A DNA stretch of 64,000 bases from Takakia lepidozioides (lineage: Eukaryota > Streptophyta > Takakiopsida > Takakiales > Takakiaceae), in contig CM060732.1 of the NCBI GenBank assembly GCA_030704615.1, forward strand, positions 33,895,053 through 33,959,052, given 5' to 3'. Of the stretch, positions 12,626-23,490 are shown piece by piece. The notes under the pieces are model-generated. The model was not told the DNA's origin. It saw nothing but the letters and a program-made list of their open reading frames with translations, and made no database searches. A program made the position numbers and the translations under genes. Numbering within the stretch: the stretch's first letter is position 1; each line of letters opens with the position of its first letter.

Positions 12626-15600
12626 TGGCCAAACTGAAGCTCCAGCAGGAGATTCCAGTGTCTTGCTCACAACCTGCGCCAACTGAAGCGAGTACTCTCA
12701 GGCAAGCCACTTCTGCTTTCGGTTTGTTCGATTTCTTTTTGCTTTCGCTTCGTTACCTCGCTTTGTTTCTGCATCTTCATCCTGGCTTTGCTTTATGAGT
12801 GAACTTTAGATAGTTGACTGAACCTTAGATTGTTTGCAATGCGTGTGCAAATCCGGCAGCTCTGGAGAAGGCTGCTTGTGCATGTCATTCTTAGGCAATG
12901 GTTGCATTTGTTTTCATTGTTGTTGCATGGCTCTCCATACTTCCTAAACTTGTTATGTTTTCATTTTTGCTACATGATTGCTGCTATGGTGGTTGCGCTG
13001 CTGCTTTTTGCACCACTGTTGGTGTTCACGATTTTTGTCAATCACAGAGTGACGACGAGCCCGGCACGCTGGTGGTATCATCGACAGCTCCAACTCATCG
13101 CATGTTTGAATCGCCCAACTTGGGGCGAGAGGGCAAACTTAAATCTTTTGTTGGTGGACGGGAGGACTTGCAACGAGATTACGATAGAGTAGGCATTGGG
13201 GAGGTTGGTGCAGGCGGCATGGCAGGTGAAGGGCGTGAGGACATGAGGACAGCAGATCCGGCAATGGAGGTTGTTCATGCACATGCAGTAGGGCCCGCCC
13301 ACGCAAAGAAAAAGAAGAAAGCTAAGCACATGCAATCCCCGGCGAGAGAGCAGTCACGGGCTGCGGAGGAGGGGGGAGTGAGCAGTGCGCGCGAGTGTGT
13401 CAGTTCGCCTCAATCAAAGGTGGTCGTCCTGGAGGGCTCCCCTGTTGCTAGCCCTAGTAAGAAACAGAAAGCCCGTGAGAGGGCAAAAGAGAGGGCAAAA
13501 GAACAGACGAGACAGAATGCTAGCAAGGAGGAAAGACAAAAGGCAGCTGAAGAGGCCCGGGGTGCCCAAATGACAGATGCCAATGTAAGCGAGGGACACA
13601 CAGAGACGGTGGATCCCTACAAGACACCACAGAGAGGCAGTAGCACACCGGTTAGACCATCGCGGGCAAATGCAGCCCCCGCAATTACCCATACGGTGGA
13701 GAGTGGAGGAGAGGAAAGAACACCTGAAAGAGCACCGATTGTGCAAGTTCGAGGTGAAGCCAGGGAGAGGGCAGAGAAGTAGAGAGACGACGAGAGTGCT
13801 GGAGGTGGTTTCGCAGGTGGCTGACCCTGTTGAGGAGGACGACATGGATGTTTCTGACCAGGATGACATTCTCCCGGACATCCCCAGGCCCCAAACCCGG
13901 AGCATACAGGCTGGATTTGGCGGTCTTGGTGGGCTGCCGGAAAACCCCTCTGCAGCAGACGTCATGTCTGAGGCGGATATGAAGTTGGCCGCTGCCAAGA
14001 TGTTGGAGGCAACCCACAGCAACATTGGCAGGGTGCTGGGGGGCATGGTGTACCCGGCCAAGCTTCGAATTCCCTTTGCCGCTTGGTGTCATTGCAGGTG
14101 GTGAGACCTGCCCTCCCAGGCGATATCGACAAGCTGAAATTCTCTTTCCGGGATGGATATCGAATGGGGTCTGCCGCCTTTTACGTTTCCATTGAGAACG
14201 ACCACGGAGCTTCCCGTGCCCACACTTCCGATGAGGTGGACAAATGGGGGTCCCATTGGCAAACGCGAAATGAGGAGTTCGAGAGAGATCGATTGCTAGT
14301 GATCCTCTTTTCCAGCACATGTCCGGTAAGATGTTCTACGTGTGGGACGGCAATCATCGCCTCCTGGCATGGATGGAGCACATTGCCCAAGCCCACCCCA
14401 ACGATCTCGATTGGCATTTCGCCGTCGATTGTGTTGTGCTGAAGGTTGCGGGGCCCAAAGATCGCAGTCTTCTCAAAGCTGCAATGGCCGACATCAACTC
14501 GTAAGCTACAACCCCTCTCGCTTTTGGACTTTGAATTTGGAAGTCATTTCATTGCGAATCCTCATATATGATGAAAATTCCCATTTCAGTATTGTTTGAT
14601 GGAAATGTGGCACTGCAGGGTGACTGAGAATGCCTTCATTGCCACCAACTTGTCCCATATGCTCTTCCGAGTGAAGGATGTCGGGAGGCAGGGGGTGGAA
14701 GAGTTTGCCAATTCCCTCAGTGCCGACCTCCTGCGCAAGTCGGAGGCAAAGGCAGACAGAACCTGGTATAGGCTGAGCGTCGACGCCATGGTGGACTACA
14801 TATTTCGGGTAAAGCTCCTGCAGTTTTGTTGAGCTAATTTGTCTCTCCTCCCCAATAGAAGAAATTGTGTTGAGCAGGATCTCTAATCTTATGTGCTGCT
14901 TTTCGACAGACGAAAATACAGCAGGATTTGGCACATGCGCGGAGGTTCTACATGGAGTCAGAGGAGAAGAATCCAACCCTCCCGGAACTCGAATCGTATG
15001 TCAAAGCTGCGGAGGTGAGGGCCCGCATAAAGTACAAGTCGCGGATGGTAAAGTACGTGGCCATAGCTGATCCCGCCCTTGGTGCCGACTTTCTGGTGGA
15101 GGTGGGAAAGCACTACTCTCGCGCTCTGAAGCCCACGATGACATTGGAGAAGCTCCATCGTCTAGCCACATCCTGTGTGGATGCAACAGAAAAGGTGATA
15201 CATTCTTAACCAAATTGTGGTGGCAACAACTCCTTTTTGTGGTGTTTGGCGCTTACGAATATGCTGGGTGGTTGGACAGACCCGGTGGCTCCAAATCTGG
15301 AATGGTTCCCAAAGTACCAGGGACATGTGGAGCTTCCCCAAACCGGACAAACTCTCTGACCCCACATTCGACATGTGGATGAACCGCATGACATGGTGGT
15401 TTCAGGTACTTCCCCACGCTTCGTTTGGGGCTTGTACTCTAGTAGGGGGTTGATTCATTGTATTTTTTGAGGAAAGCGATCTGATGGACAATCTCCACAG
15501 GTGACGACGAATGCGCAAGAGCAGCTGGACACACAAGCACATCAGTTCAAGATGGAGATATCTCCTGCAGCAGAGAGCCTGCGTGACTATGTGACGAGGT

Positions 15601-18600
15601 ACTTTCTGCTCTACAAAACCAACCTATTCTTTCGGGAGATAGCAGATGCTCGCCGGAGCCACGAGTTCACCGACCAGCCGAACGCGGACAAAGCAGCAAT
15701 GCGCCTTCTGTACAGGTACATACGCGCTGCCTTTCTTTCAAGTCCTGGCATTTCAGGATGTTAGAGGCCTAAGTGGTGTTAGGGAAAAATGGCGCCGAAT
15801 TTCCAGTCAGGGCTCCGAAAATGGCAAAGTCCCTAGACTGGCTGGCCGGAACTGGAAATTCGGCGCCATTTTCCAGTTCCAGGCCCTATTGCCGTTCAGG
15901 GACTTAGCCATTTTCGGGCTAAGTCCCTAGTGTGGCTGGCCCGGAACTGGAAATTCGGCGCCGTTTTCCAGTTCTAGGCCCTATTGCCGTCCAGGGACTT
16001 AGCCATTTCGGGCTAAGTCCCTAGACTGGCTGGCCATGAAGTGGAAATTCGGCGCCATATTCCAGTTCCAGGCCCTATTGCCGTCCAGGGACTTAGCCAT
16101 TTTCGGTCTAAGTCCCTAGGGTGGCTGGCCCGGAACTGGAAATTCGGCGCCGTATTCCAGTTCTAGGCCTATTGCCGTCCAGGGACTTAGCCATTTTCCG
16201 GCGAAGTCCCTAGACTGGCTGGCCCTGAAGTGGAAATTCGGCGCCATATTCCAGTTCCAGGCCCTATTGCCGTCCAGGGACTTAGCCATTTTAGGTCTAA
16301 GTCCCTAGGGTGGCTGGCCCGGAACTGGAAATTCGGCGCCGTATTCCAGTTCTAGGCCCTATTGCCGTCCAGGGACTTAGCCATTTTCGGGCCAAGTCCC
16401 TAGACTGGCTGGCCCTGAAGTGGAAATTCGGCGCCATATTCCAGTTCCAGGCCCTATTGCCGTCCAGGGACTTAGCCATTTTCGGTCTAAGTCCCTAGGG
16501 TGGCTGGCCCGGAACTGGAAATTCGGCGCCGTATTCCAGTTCTAGGCCCTATTGCCGTCCAGGGACTTAGCCATTTTTTGTGTAAGTCCCTAGGGTGGCT
16601 GGCCCGGAAGTGGAAATTCGGCGCCGTTTTCCAGTTCCAGGCCGTATTGCCGTCCAGGGACTTAGCCATTTTCGGGCTAAGTCCCTACACTGGGTGGCCC
16701 TGAAGTGGAAATTCGGCGCCATATTCCAGTTGTAGGCCCTATTGCCGTTCAGGGAGTTAGCCATTTTCGGACCTCATTGGGTTTTTCATGAATGCAGGTA
16801 CTGTAAGTTCTCGCTTTTGGAGAAAGGTCATCTGTCTTTCGAGCCACCATTCTTCCTGGCATGGAGGAACCCTGGGGCTGACTCCATGTACACTGACGAT
16901 ATTGTGAAGGAGTGGCATCTGGAACATTTGCGTGATTGCCCTTGGTATGTGGACCTTCCGCCCGCTCGCTCGACCCATCCGAGTTTCAATTGAAGCTGGA
17001 TGCTGAATTCCGACGAAACCGGGCTCCGCTGCCTCCGTTGGGTGCAAAAGAGGCAAAAGCGCTTGCGAACTCCAGGAAAGCGGCAGAGCTTGCTCAGGCA
17101 GGAATTCAAGAGAAATTGCATGAGAAGAGTAAAGGTCAAAGGAAAAGGACAAGGAAACAGGTGACTGCAGTAACACCCAAAAGAAGAAAACCATCGGGGC
17201 ATCGGAGGAGGCGCAGGAGGGGACCCAAGAGAGTGACTCCGACGCCGATTTTGTTCAAGGTCCTGCGACTGCTGTTGCTCCTACCCAGTCACCGGTCGTC
17301 CGGGTTCCCAAGTCAGTTCGGAGTGGGACTGGCTCTGCCAAGAAGTTGGCATTTGAGGGCGAGCCTACACGGCGGTATTCGGCGGTGACGTTTACGCACA
17401 GGCCAAAGCTAGAACCTCCAACCATCATCCAATGCGTCAATGAGAGCTTCCTTGACGCTCTCGCTGCCAGGGCGAAGAAGGTGGCACACAACAAGTCTCT
17501 GGCGGAGCAGAAGGGAAAAGCCAAGAAGAGAGGCTGCCGGTACAGAGCCTAAAGACACCCCTGGTTTTGAAGCCATGATGGAATTCTTCACGGCTGTGAG
17601 CACGAATTGCAAGAGCACTCGGGGGGGGGGTTGAGGTGGAGAGAGCTTGCGACATGATTCTCCTCGACATTCCAGATGGGGAGCTGCTGGAGGGCCTGGA
17701 TGGTGTGCCACCTGGAACAGGTTTACTGAGGACTACTGGAAAGCCGGGTTTGGGCTGGCGGGGATGCTTCTGGATGACGGTGGATGTGTGGTTGTCCTTG
17801 CCACGAGAGGGAAGACCACAGAGAATGCGGTGGCAAGGTGGACACCGAAAAGTGTCACCCCGGTCCTCCTCAGAAAATGGTTCTGCATCAGTACGCAGGG
17901 GTTGCGAACAGAGGGCCAAAGTGTAAGTTATCAATCTATTGCATTCACTTCATATTGTGGTGTATGTTAAGTAGACCCTGGAATTGATCCCTTCTTTGTT
18001 GGATGTGCAGACATTGGTGTTTGAGGCATATTGCTTGTGAAGAGAGGGTCTACGTTCAAATTCCGCAACGACGGTCGTCTTGTTGATGCCGCTGTGGACC
18101 CTGTAACCTACGATGTCCTCTACAACTATGTGCCCCACTCTAGTATGCCGAAGGACACAAAGACAGGCAAACCGTGGCGGTACAGCCGGACCCGAAGCCC
18201 TGCTTTCATCCAAACCCTCATGGAGACGTGCTCGGATGTCCAAGGGCGGATTCTGGACCTCACATGCGGCACGGGTAAGCCTTCACGTGCTCAGTTTGTC
18301 CCCTGGCCCCATTGCAATTGCATGCCGCAAGCTATTAACCGCCCGCTTTGTTCCTCAGGTGCTTCAATGTGGGCAGGGACGTTGTCCGACAGGCATGTGT
18401 TCGCCTTCGAGCCAGATACTGCCCTCCACAACTCGGAACTTGCAGCGGCTGAACGTCTGCCGAAAGAGGAAGAGGCATCCTCGGAGGATGAGGAAAAATC
18501 CGAGAAGGAGCAGGGGGAGGAAGTTGGGATCGAGGCCGAGGAGCCCCGGTTTACGAGTGAGTGGTGGCATTGTAAGTTGCCTCCAGATTTTGTGAGGCAC

Positions 18601-19145
18601 CTCCCTCCGCTCTCTTATTTCATTGAAAACCCTTTCTGGTTGTGCTGGTATTGACATTCTTCAAGTGGATTTGTTCTTACTGTAGGATGCCAAGTACTGC
18701 CGGAGGGACGTCTACACCGGAGTTCATGGGCAGGAGGAACGTGCCTTTTTTTGCCAGGGGAGATTTCATGCCTAGTCCAGAAAGGGAGTACATCCTGCCT
18801 ACTTATGCTGCCCGGCTTGCTTCGGTGTCCATTAGGAGGTGTTCCGAACGTAGTCGTGTACAGCAGATTTTAGACGAGGCAAGCCTCAAGAAAATGAAGA
18901 TGAGGGAGGAGGCAGCAGCTATTAGAGCCCGTCGGGCTCGTAGATTTGTGTTGGATTCTGCTGAGGAAAGTGGGGGAGAAGACGCAGAAGATTCCCAGGA
19001 GGTGAGGTGGACAGTCCCCCAAGGAGAGGACGGGATTTTTGAGAGGCATAGTGGAACTGATGCATCACAGAGCTCGGAGGATGAGGGGGATGAGGGGGAT
19101 GAGGAAGAAGGTGGGGCAAGTTCCTCGGAGGGTGTAGGAGAGTAG
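12626..19145 (+). pseudogene. ParB-like domain plus permuted (beta-class) DNA methyltransferase gene, multi-exon, frameshifted
   Basis: A transposon-borne accessory gene. Exons with GT-AG borders and continuous phase: up to 14,500; 14,619-14,808; 14,910-15,194; 15,280-15,405; 15,501-15,715; 16,798-17,922; 18,011-18,274; 18,359 onward. A final acidic exon ends at 19,145. Domains in order: a low-complexity charged N-terminus with KKKKKAKH; a ParB/Srx-like region with FYVWDGNHRLLAW (about 14,330-14,375); a helical middle; a second charged linker; a motif IV-like LLDIPDG (about 17,660) followed by a strand with GGCVVVLATRG; then the AdoMet motif I ILDLTCGTG (about 18,250-18,274) continued after the intron. 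Motif IV before motif I is the order of beta-class N6A/N4C methyltransferases. The expected Tyr of DPPY is Asp here. Frame changes near 13,760, 14,300, 16,970, 17,630, 17,715 and 18,045 make it a probable pseudogene. The start codon is uncertain. Confidence 0.65.
15780..16770. repeat. Intronic satellite, ~97-bp units with GGAAATTCGGCGCC
   Basis: About ten units fill most of the 15,716-16,797 intron of the methyltransferase gene. Each unit carries AGGGACTTAGCCATTTTCGG, AAGTCCCTAG..TGGCTGGCC, GTGGAAATTCGGCGCC and TTCCAGTTC(C/T)AGGCCC. Alternating units differ consistently (CCATATTCC against CCGTATTCC), giving a higher-order dimer of about 190 bp. GGGACTTAGCC/GGCTAAGTCCC is itself inverted, so each unit can form a second hairpin. 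Confidence 0.92.
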
Positions 19146-19328
19146 TGCCCATTCCGGCTATGACAGTTAGAACACACTTGTATAGACGTGGCTTGCCACA
19201 AAATTTGCAATAAAATGTTGCATTTTAAGTCCACTGGTGCCACATTCCAACTTCACATGACCCTATTTCCGTGCCTCCTAACCCTATTTCCGTGGACTCA
19301 CAATGGTCTGCTCATGCTTTTTTTTTTT

Positions 19329-19381
19329 CCGCTCATGCTCATGCCGCTCATGCTCATGCCGCTCATGAAATAGCAGCCCCC
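19329..19381 (-). repeat. Right terminal inverted repeat of the giant transposon
   Basis: Reverse complement of the left end: on the minus strand it reads GGGGGCTGCTATTTCATGAGC followed by alternating GGCATGAGC and ATGAGC units. A T-run separates these from one further TGCTCATGC copy at about 19,307-19,317. Confidence 0.78.
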
Positions 19382-19389
19382 CTGCGAAG
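19382..19389. repeat. Right target-site duplication (CTGCGAAG)
   Basis: Direct repeat of 5,293-5,300, immediately outside the right terminal repeat. Confidence 0.8.
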
Positions 19390-20240
19390 TTCAGCGGTTT
19401 TTTAGGGAAATTAGTTAACAGGATCCTGCCGGTTTCTTCCTTCATTACAAATCCCCCGTCTGCTTGTGTGGTTTGTAACTCTGCTCGTCTTGAGACAATT
19501 GAGCACTGCTTGGTGGAATGCCCTTTGGCTACCTTCATGTGGGGGCTTATATGTAAGTTTTATTCGTTATGGCGTGGGGATTACTCGCTGGATGCCTCGG
19601 TTCTTCTGCTTAATATTCAATCCGGAACTATTTGGAGTTCTTGTCCAGTCTGGGCAGCTCTCAGGGCTCAAACGCTTTGGAACATCTGGAAAACCAGATG
19701 CTTGCTCTGGGGGGGCAGCCTTGTGCTAAGATGCTTCTGTTCAGAGTTCACTCAGACATTATATCTGAAGCAAGGAAAGCTTGGGGGGTTTTGGGTGCAG
19801 CTATTGCTAGATGTGCGCAGAGAAGGTGATTGCAGCTACTGTCTAGCTTTGATAACACCTGGGGAAAAGGTAGACAATTGTGCAAAAGAACAGGCGAAGC
19901 AACGATTGTCCGACACAACTGCCTCCCGGCATGTTGGCAGCTCCACTAGTGCGCAGCAGTCGGCAGAGCATGGGGAATCATGCGTGGCACTGAGGGGCCG
20001 GGAGGAGGGCGGGGTTTTAGTGCCAGAGTCAATCCGAACGATACCTGGTGGACATGTATGCGAGATGTGGGTGAATCGAGGATGCGAAGGGAGTTTGCTG
20101 AGGGCGTGGCAAGGGGGGCAGCTGGGAGGCCGGGCAGCCCCTGCACTATCCCCCATGTGTTTGGGACATAGTGCCGAGGAGTGCCGAGCCCCGTCTTCGG
20201 GCCTCACCCTCCACTTTACGTCTCGGTTCTTTTGACGACG
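19390..20240 (+). pseudogene. LINE ORF2 C-terminus, right part of the interrupted LINE
   Basis: From about 19,411 the reading resumes with VNRILPV, then a CCHC zinc knuckle of the type at the C-terminus of plant L1 reverse transcriptases: CVVC, ETIEHC, LVECP and FMWGL (about 19,460-19,545). It continues as a tryptophan-rich tail, LWNIWKTRC, to about 19,760. Further residues to 20,235 stay open but lose LINE resemblance. Removing the 14-kb insert and one copy of the 8-bp duplication brings the left and right parts together in a plausible order, although a stop and a frame change lie just after the junction. Confidence 0.6.
20103..20180 (+). repeat. ~75-bp repeat, copy 1 (also at 23.62 kb)
   Basis: GCGTGGCAAGGGGGGCAGCTGGGAGGCCGGGCAGCCCC and the following ~35 bases recur near the F-box/JmjC promoter with few differences. 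The origin is unknown. Confidence 0.75.
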
Positions 20241-20249
20241 ATGCCAGTT

Positions 20250-21390
20250 CAATATATCCATGTTTTTTTGCCTGCAAGGGATGGTCAATTGCTAGGAGAT
20301 TCCCCAGTCAAGAGGAGGTGGGGTGACTATCGGATCATTCTTGGCCCTCCAAGCTCTGGCACGCAATTCCTTGATGCCTCCATTCTGAATCAAATTTCGA
20401 GCTGATGCAAATGGAACACTAGGATGTGTACCTCGTGGCGATGTAGGGTGGTTTTTGCTCCGCGTTCACCGGTGAGTGGCTCCAGAACTTAGATGTTTGC
20501 TGAGCCTCCCCTCACACAAATTGCGGATGTTATCTTTGCTTTGTGCATCTGTAAGCTAGAGGTCAGGACAAAGTTTTGCATCTCATTTCCTCAACCACTT
20601 TTCTTTATCTACTATTGGCCAGCGTCTTTTGCTATGATGGCGAGCTGTCTCTTTCCTCCCTAAGTAGATCTTTGCTACTCGTAGTACCGCAATTCCCCTT
20701 GGATCCAAGACAACATGTGGAAGGTGCTCATTTTTCGATAAGCGCCTAAGCCACGAAACTTCATACAGACATAGTTGCCATCACTAATCACCTATGGACG
20801 ATGAATCTCTTCAACATTTTATGCCATCTGTTTCCACCATTAATTGAATCATTCAACGCTTAATCATTGATAAATAAAGTTGGAGTCAAGTCTATGAGCT
20901 GATACTGATGATACATCAACACCTTAGAGAAGCCTCCATAATAGATCGACTGACAGTTTTCAAACATAGATGCCAATCTCCTTACAATCTTCCTAAACAC
21001 ATCTTCATATTAATGTCAACTAAGCATCCAACATGCAAGAAGAAGGGTCATCTAAGAGAACCTAAAATAAAGCTTGAAATTGCTTGCTCTAAGTTCCTCT
21101 AATACTGAATAGAAGTCTGCTTGGTTTGCGGGCTCCCTCTAAGTGGTCCACTTTGAATCGGTGGTTATAGTGGATGTCTCTGATTTCATCTATTATCCTA
21201 ACACATTTCAAAGATTATACGTGAAAATCTCAATATATGAAAAAGGAAAGGTCACTAAACAGGTCTCAGGACAACTATCAACGAATCCAATATCTCACAT
21301 GTTCTCGCATAGTAAGCTACCTAGAGCTTAATGAGTTTGTCTAATAAAAGACAGCACAAGATCTGACTGGGAACCTTCAACGCGAGTACT
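20250..21390. other. No recognisable gene
   Basis: Ordinary AT-moderate sequence with only short open frames. I see no domain, tRNA or clear repeat structure. Confidence 0.6.
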
Positions 21391-21439
21391 TATGAGCAAA
21401 ACACATAAGGTAGCCTACATAAAGTCATGATCATGAAGC

Positions 21440-21660
21440 TGCACATTTTTCTAAAAGAGAATGATATATATTTTTTATTTAATAATAAAGAACAGGGGAC
21501 AGTGGCCCTAAAAATTTTATTAAAGAAAGAGAGGAAAAAATAACCTCTGAAAACAGACCATGAGGAGGAAAAAGGGGACACAACCCCGTAACCAGTATCC
21601 TAACAACGCTACAAGGAACTGCAAGAAGTCCTGAGCCTAATAAGCACCCGAATTAGGAGA
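21440..21660 (-). mobile_element. Probable LINE 3'-end fragment
   Basis: On the minus strand the segment has the look of a LINE 3' end: a short hydrophobic open tail, then TTTATTAAT-rich sequence and the phrase GGCCACTGTCCCCTGTTCTTTA. A related phrase (AAAGAACAGGAGACATAGGCC on plus) occurs at 43,928-43,950. Assignment is by general appearance only. Confidence 0.35.
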
Positions 21661-21699
21661 CTAGTCGGAGATGATAAGTGTCTGGAGGAGTCGAAGGAG

Positions 21700-21930
21700 A
21701 GGTGGGCTTTGGACTTGCCCTTCCCTGTGCGTTTGTGGCGCCAATTTACATTGGCTATGGGACCCACAACCACTTCTGAGGTGGTATGTGCCCATTACCG
21801 CTGGGCTATATGGGCTCACAAACCACCTCACAAGGGGTTGTGGGTTCAATCCACCGGTTGGTGTCACAAAGGTGTCCAATGTCCACCTTCCTACCGGAAG
21901 GTAGTAGCCCTTGGGGTTCAAGAGACGCCA
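21700..21930 (+). repeat. Possible tRNA-related SINE
   Basis: GGTTCAATCC at 21,843-21,852 fits a Pol III B box, and an A-box-like stretch may lie 60-80 bases upstream. The segment also contains short inverted runs such as CCACAACCACTTCTGAGGTGG. No poly-A tail or flanking duplication was identified, so this is tentative. Confidence 0.3.
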
Positions 21931-22054
21931 TAATTTACATGTCCTTGGGAAGGGTTCATATATTATTGTTGTCTAATCTCTTCCTAGAATTAATTTGATT
22001 AAGTAAAACGGGATATAATAACATAGACTGAAATCTTTGCATAGGAGACTAACT

Positions 22055-22800
22055 TAAAGATATTCCAATTCACAGATATAGGAATTCCATGGAGATTGGA
22101 AAAATTCTGACCTATCTAGGGCACCGAAAATATATTCAATAAGTAAAATGTGATATTTTGAATTCAAATTTATCATTTTCTTGGGAATAAATAAGAAACT
22201 GAGTCTATTTCGTTAAACCGATTACTCTCCTGACTTAGAAAATTCCTTAGTTAGTCAACACACCGGTAATTTCTCCATACCTATGAAAATGTTTCGTATT
22301 CATTTTCGGTAAGAAGACCCTATACTTAAATAGGGTCCAACCTCTCTTATATTGACTATTAATTCGTTTTTAACTCCTAATTAGTAAAGAGAGTCCAAAA
22401 ATACAAATTTTTGAGCAGAAGCTAAAGATATTCCAATTCACAGATATAGGAATTCCACGGAGATTGGTAAAGCTCAGAAAAATTCTGACCTATCTAGGGC
22501 ACCGAAAAATATATTCAATAAGTAAAATTTGATATTTTGATTCCGAATTTATCATTTTCTTGGGAATAAATAAGAAATTGAGTCTATTTCGTTAAAACCG
22601 ATTGCTCTCCTGACTTAGAAAATTCCTTAATTAGTCAGTACACCGGTAATTTCTCCATACCTATGAAAATGTTTCATATTCATTTTCGGTAAGAAGGCCA
22701 TATACTTAAATAGGGTCCAACCTCTCTTATATTGACTATTAATTCGTTTTTAACTCCGAATTAGTAAAGAGAGTCCAAAAATACAATTTTTTGAGCAGAA
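22055..22800. repeat. Tandem ~370-bp duplication within the plastid-like insert
   Basis: Copy 1 at 22,055-22,422 and copy 2 at 22,423-22,800 both begin with AAAGATATTCCAATTCACAG and end with TTGAGCAGAAGC. They differ at a limited number of positions, including one short insertion in copy 2 (AAGCTCAG). Confidence 0.85.
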
Positions 22801-23036
22801 GCTCGTTCTTTGGTTCTAACTATGATTCAAGCGATTCAGCTTTACCTATTAACTCTTCTGACTCTGAAAGTAATTGAATTCTTTCAATCATATTCTCCTA
22901 TTTTTTTTTTCTCGAAATTAAAAAAAAAAACGCCATGCTGTTCTCTCCGTCAAGTTTTCTTCTAAGTAAAGCCGCAGCTAGCGGGTTTGGATGAATTTAG
23001 TACCTCATCTAAATGTGTGAAATCCCTTAGTTGCAC

Positions 23037-23070
23037 TTAAAAAGCCGAATACTCTACCATTGAGTTAGCA
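23037..23070 (-). pseudogene. trnK-UUU: trnK-UUU 5' exon, truncated plastid copy
   Basis: On the minus strand it reads GCTAACTCAATGGTAGAG then TATTCGGCTTTTTAA, the D-arm and anticodon 5' half of plastid tRNA-Lys(UUU), directly followed by an intron start. The first five or so acceptor-stem bases are replaced by unrelated sequence and one extra T is present in the anticodon region, so it is not a functional exon. Confidence 0.65.
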
Positions 23071-23490
23071 GATATATCAAACATTGACCCATACACATGT
23101 GCATATGTACGCAAAATTGCCCAAGAGTGGTAGAAATTGGGCCCAGGATTTCTTGGGCTTGGTAAAGCGGCCCTAAGTGTCATTTAAATATGCTAGTGTT
23201 ACAAAGTCTAGAGTGGTCCAGGAATTACTGTGGCCCATGAATTAGAGTGGGGCGCTTATGTAGGGAGGCCACGTGTATTAAGGAATGAGATGAGGGGGTC
23301 CAAAAAAAAGAAGGGAGGAGTTGGCCAAATTTAGAATAGGGAGTCTTGTAGGGTTGATATTTCATACATATTATTAAAATTGTGTTTTTTCACTTATATT
23401 TCGAACCCACACTACTATAAGATGTGCAATACTGCCCCATAACCTGCCGAAAAAGGGTCTGGCTTGATCTGTCTTGAGGGTATTGGCGAG

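Larger units (their letters stand above)
5301..19381. mobile_element. Giant (14-kb) MULE-like TIR transposon carrying a transposase and a ParB-like/DNA methyltransferase gene
   Basis: The ends are inverted repeats sharing TGCTATTTCATGAGC (18 of the first 21 bases match), each followed by more ATGAGC-type units, and they are flanked by an 8-bp direct duplication. The insertion splits a LINE reading frame, so the borders are independently supported. Inside are a MULE/SWIM transposase gene (minus), a multi-exon ParB-like/methyltransferase gene (plus), and arrays of a shared GAAATTCGGCGCC motif in the left subterminal zone, the intergenic region and an intron. The shared arrays argue that both genes belong to one element rather than to nested elements. 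Both genes are frameshifted, so this copy is probably not autonomous now. Confidence 0.72.
21950..23075 (-). other. Plastid-derived nuclear insert (trnK 5' exon and intron region)
   Basis: The segment ends on the right in a trnK-UUU-like 5' exon read on the minus strand. It is followed (leftward) by an intron start GTGCAACT, close to the group II consensus GTGYG, and AT-rich sequence. The 5' end of the tRNA is cut off, as expected for a random plastid fragment in the nucleus. The part farther left is too diverged to assign to matK by eye. It contains a ~370-bp tandem duplication. Confidence 0.6.

Noticed and set aside
15780-16770. Regularly spaced repeats resembling a CRISPR array
   Set aside because: The spacers are not unique, the units are ~97 bp and homogeneous, and the array lies in a plant intron. 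It is a satellite.
16757-17202. Minus-strand frames of 124-145 codons
   Set aside because: Antisense shadows of the methyltransferase-gene exon starting at 16,798, which has splice signals and phase continuity.
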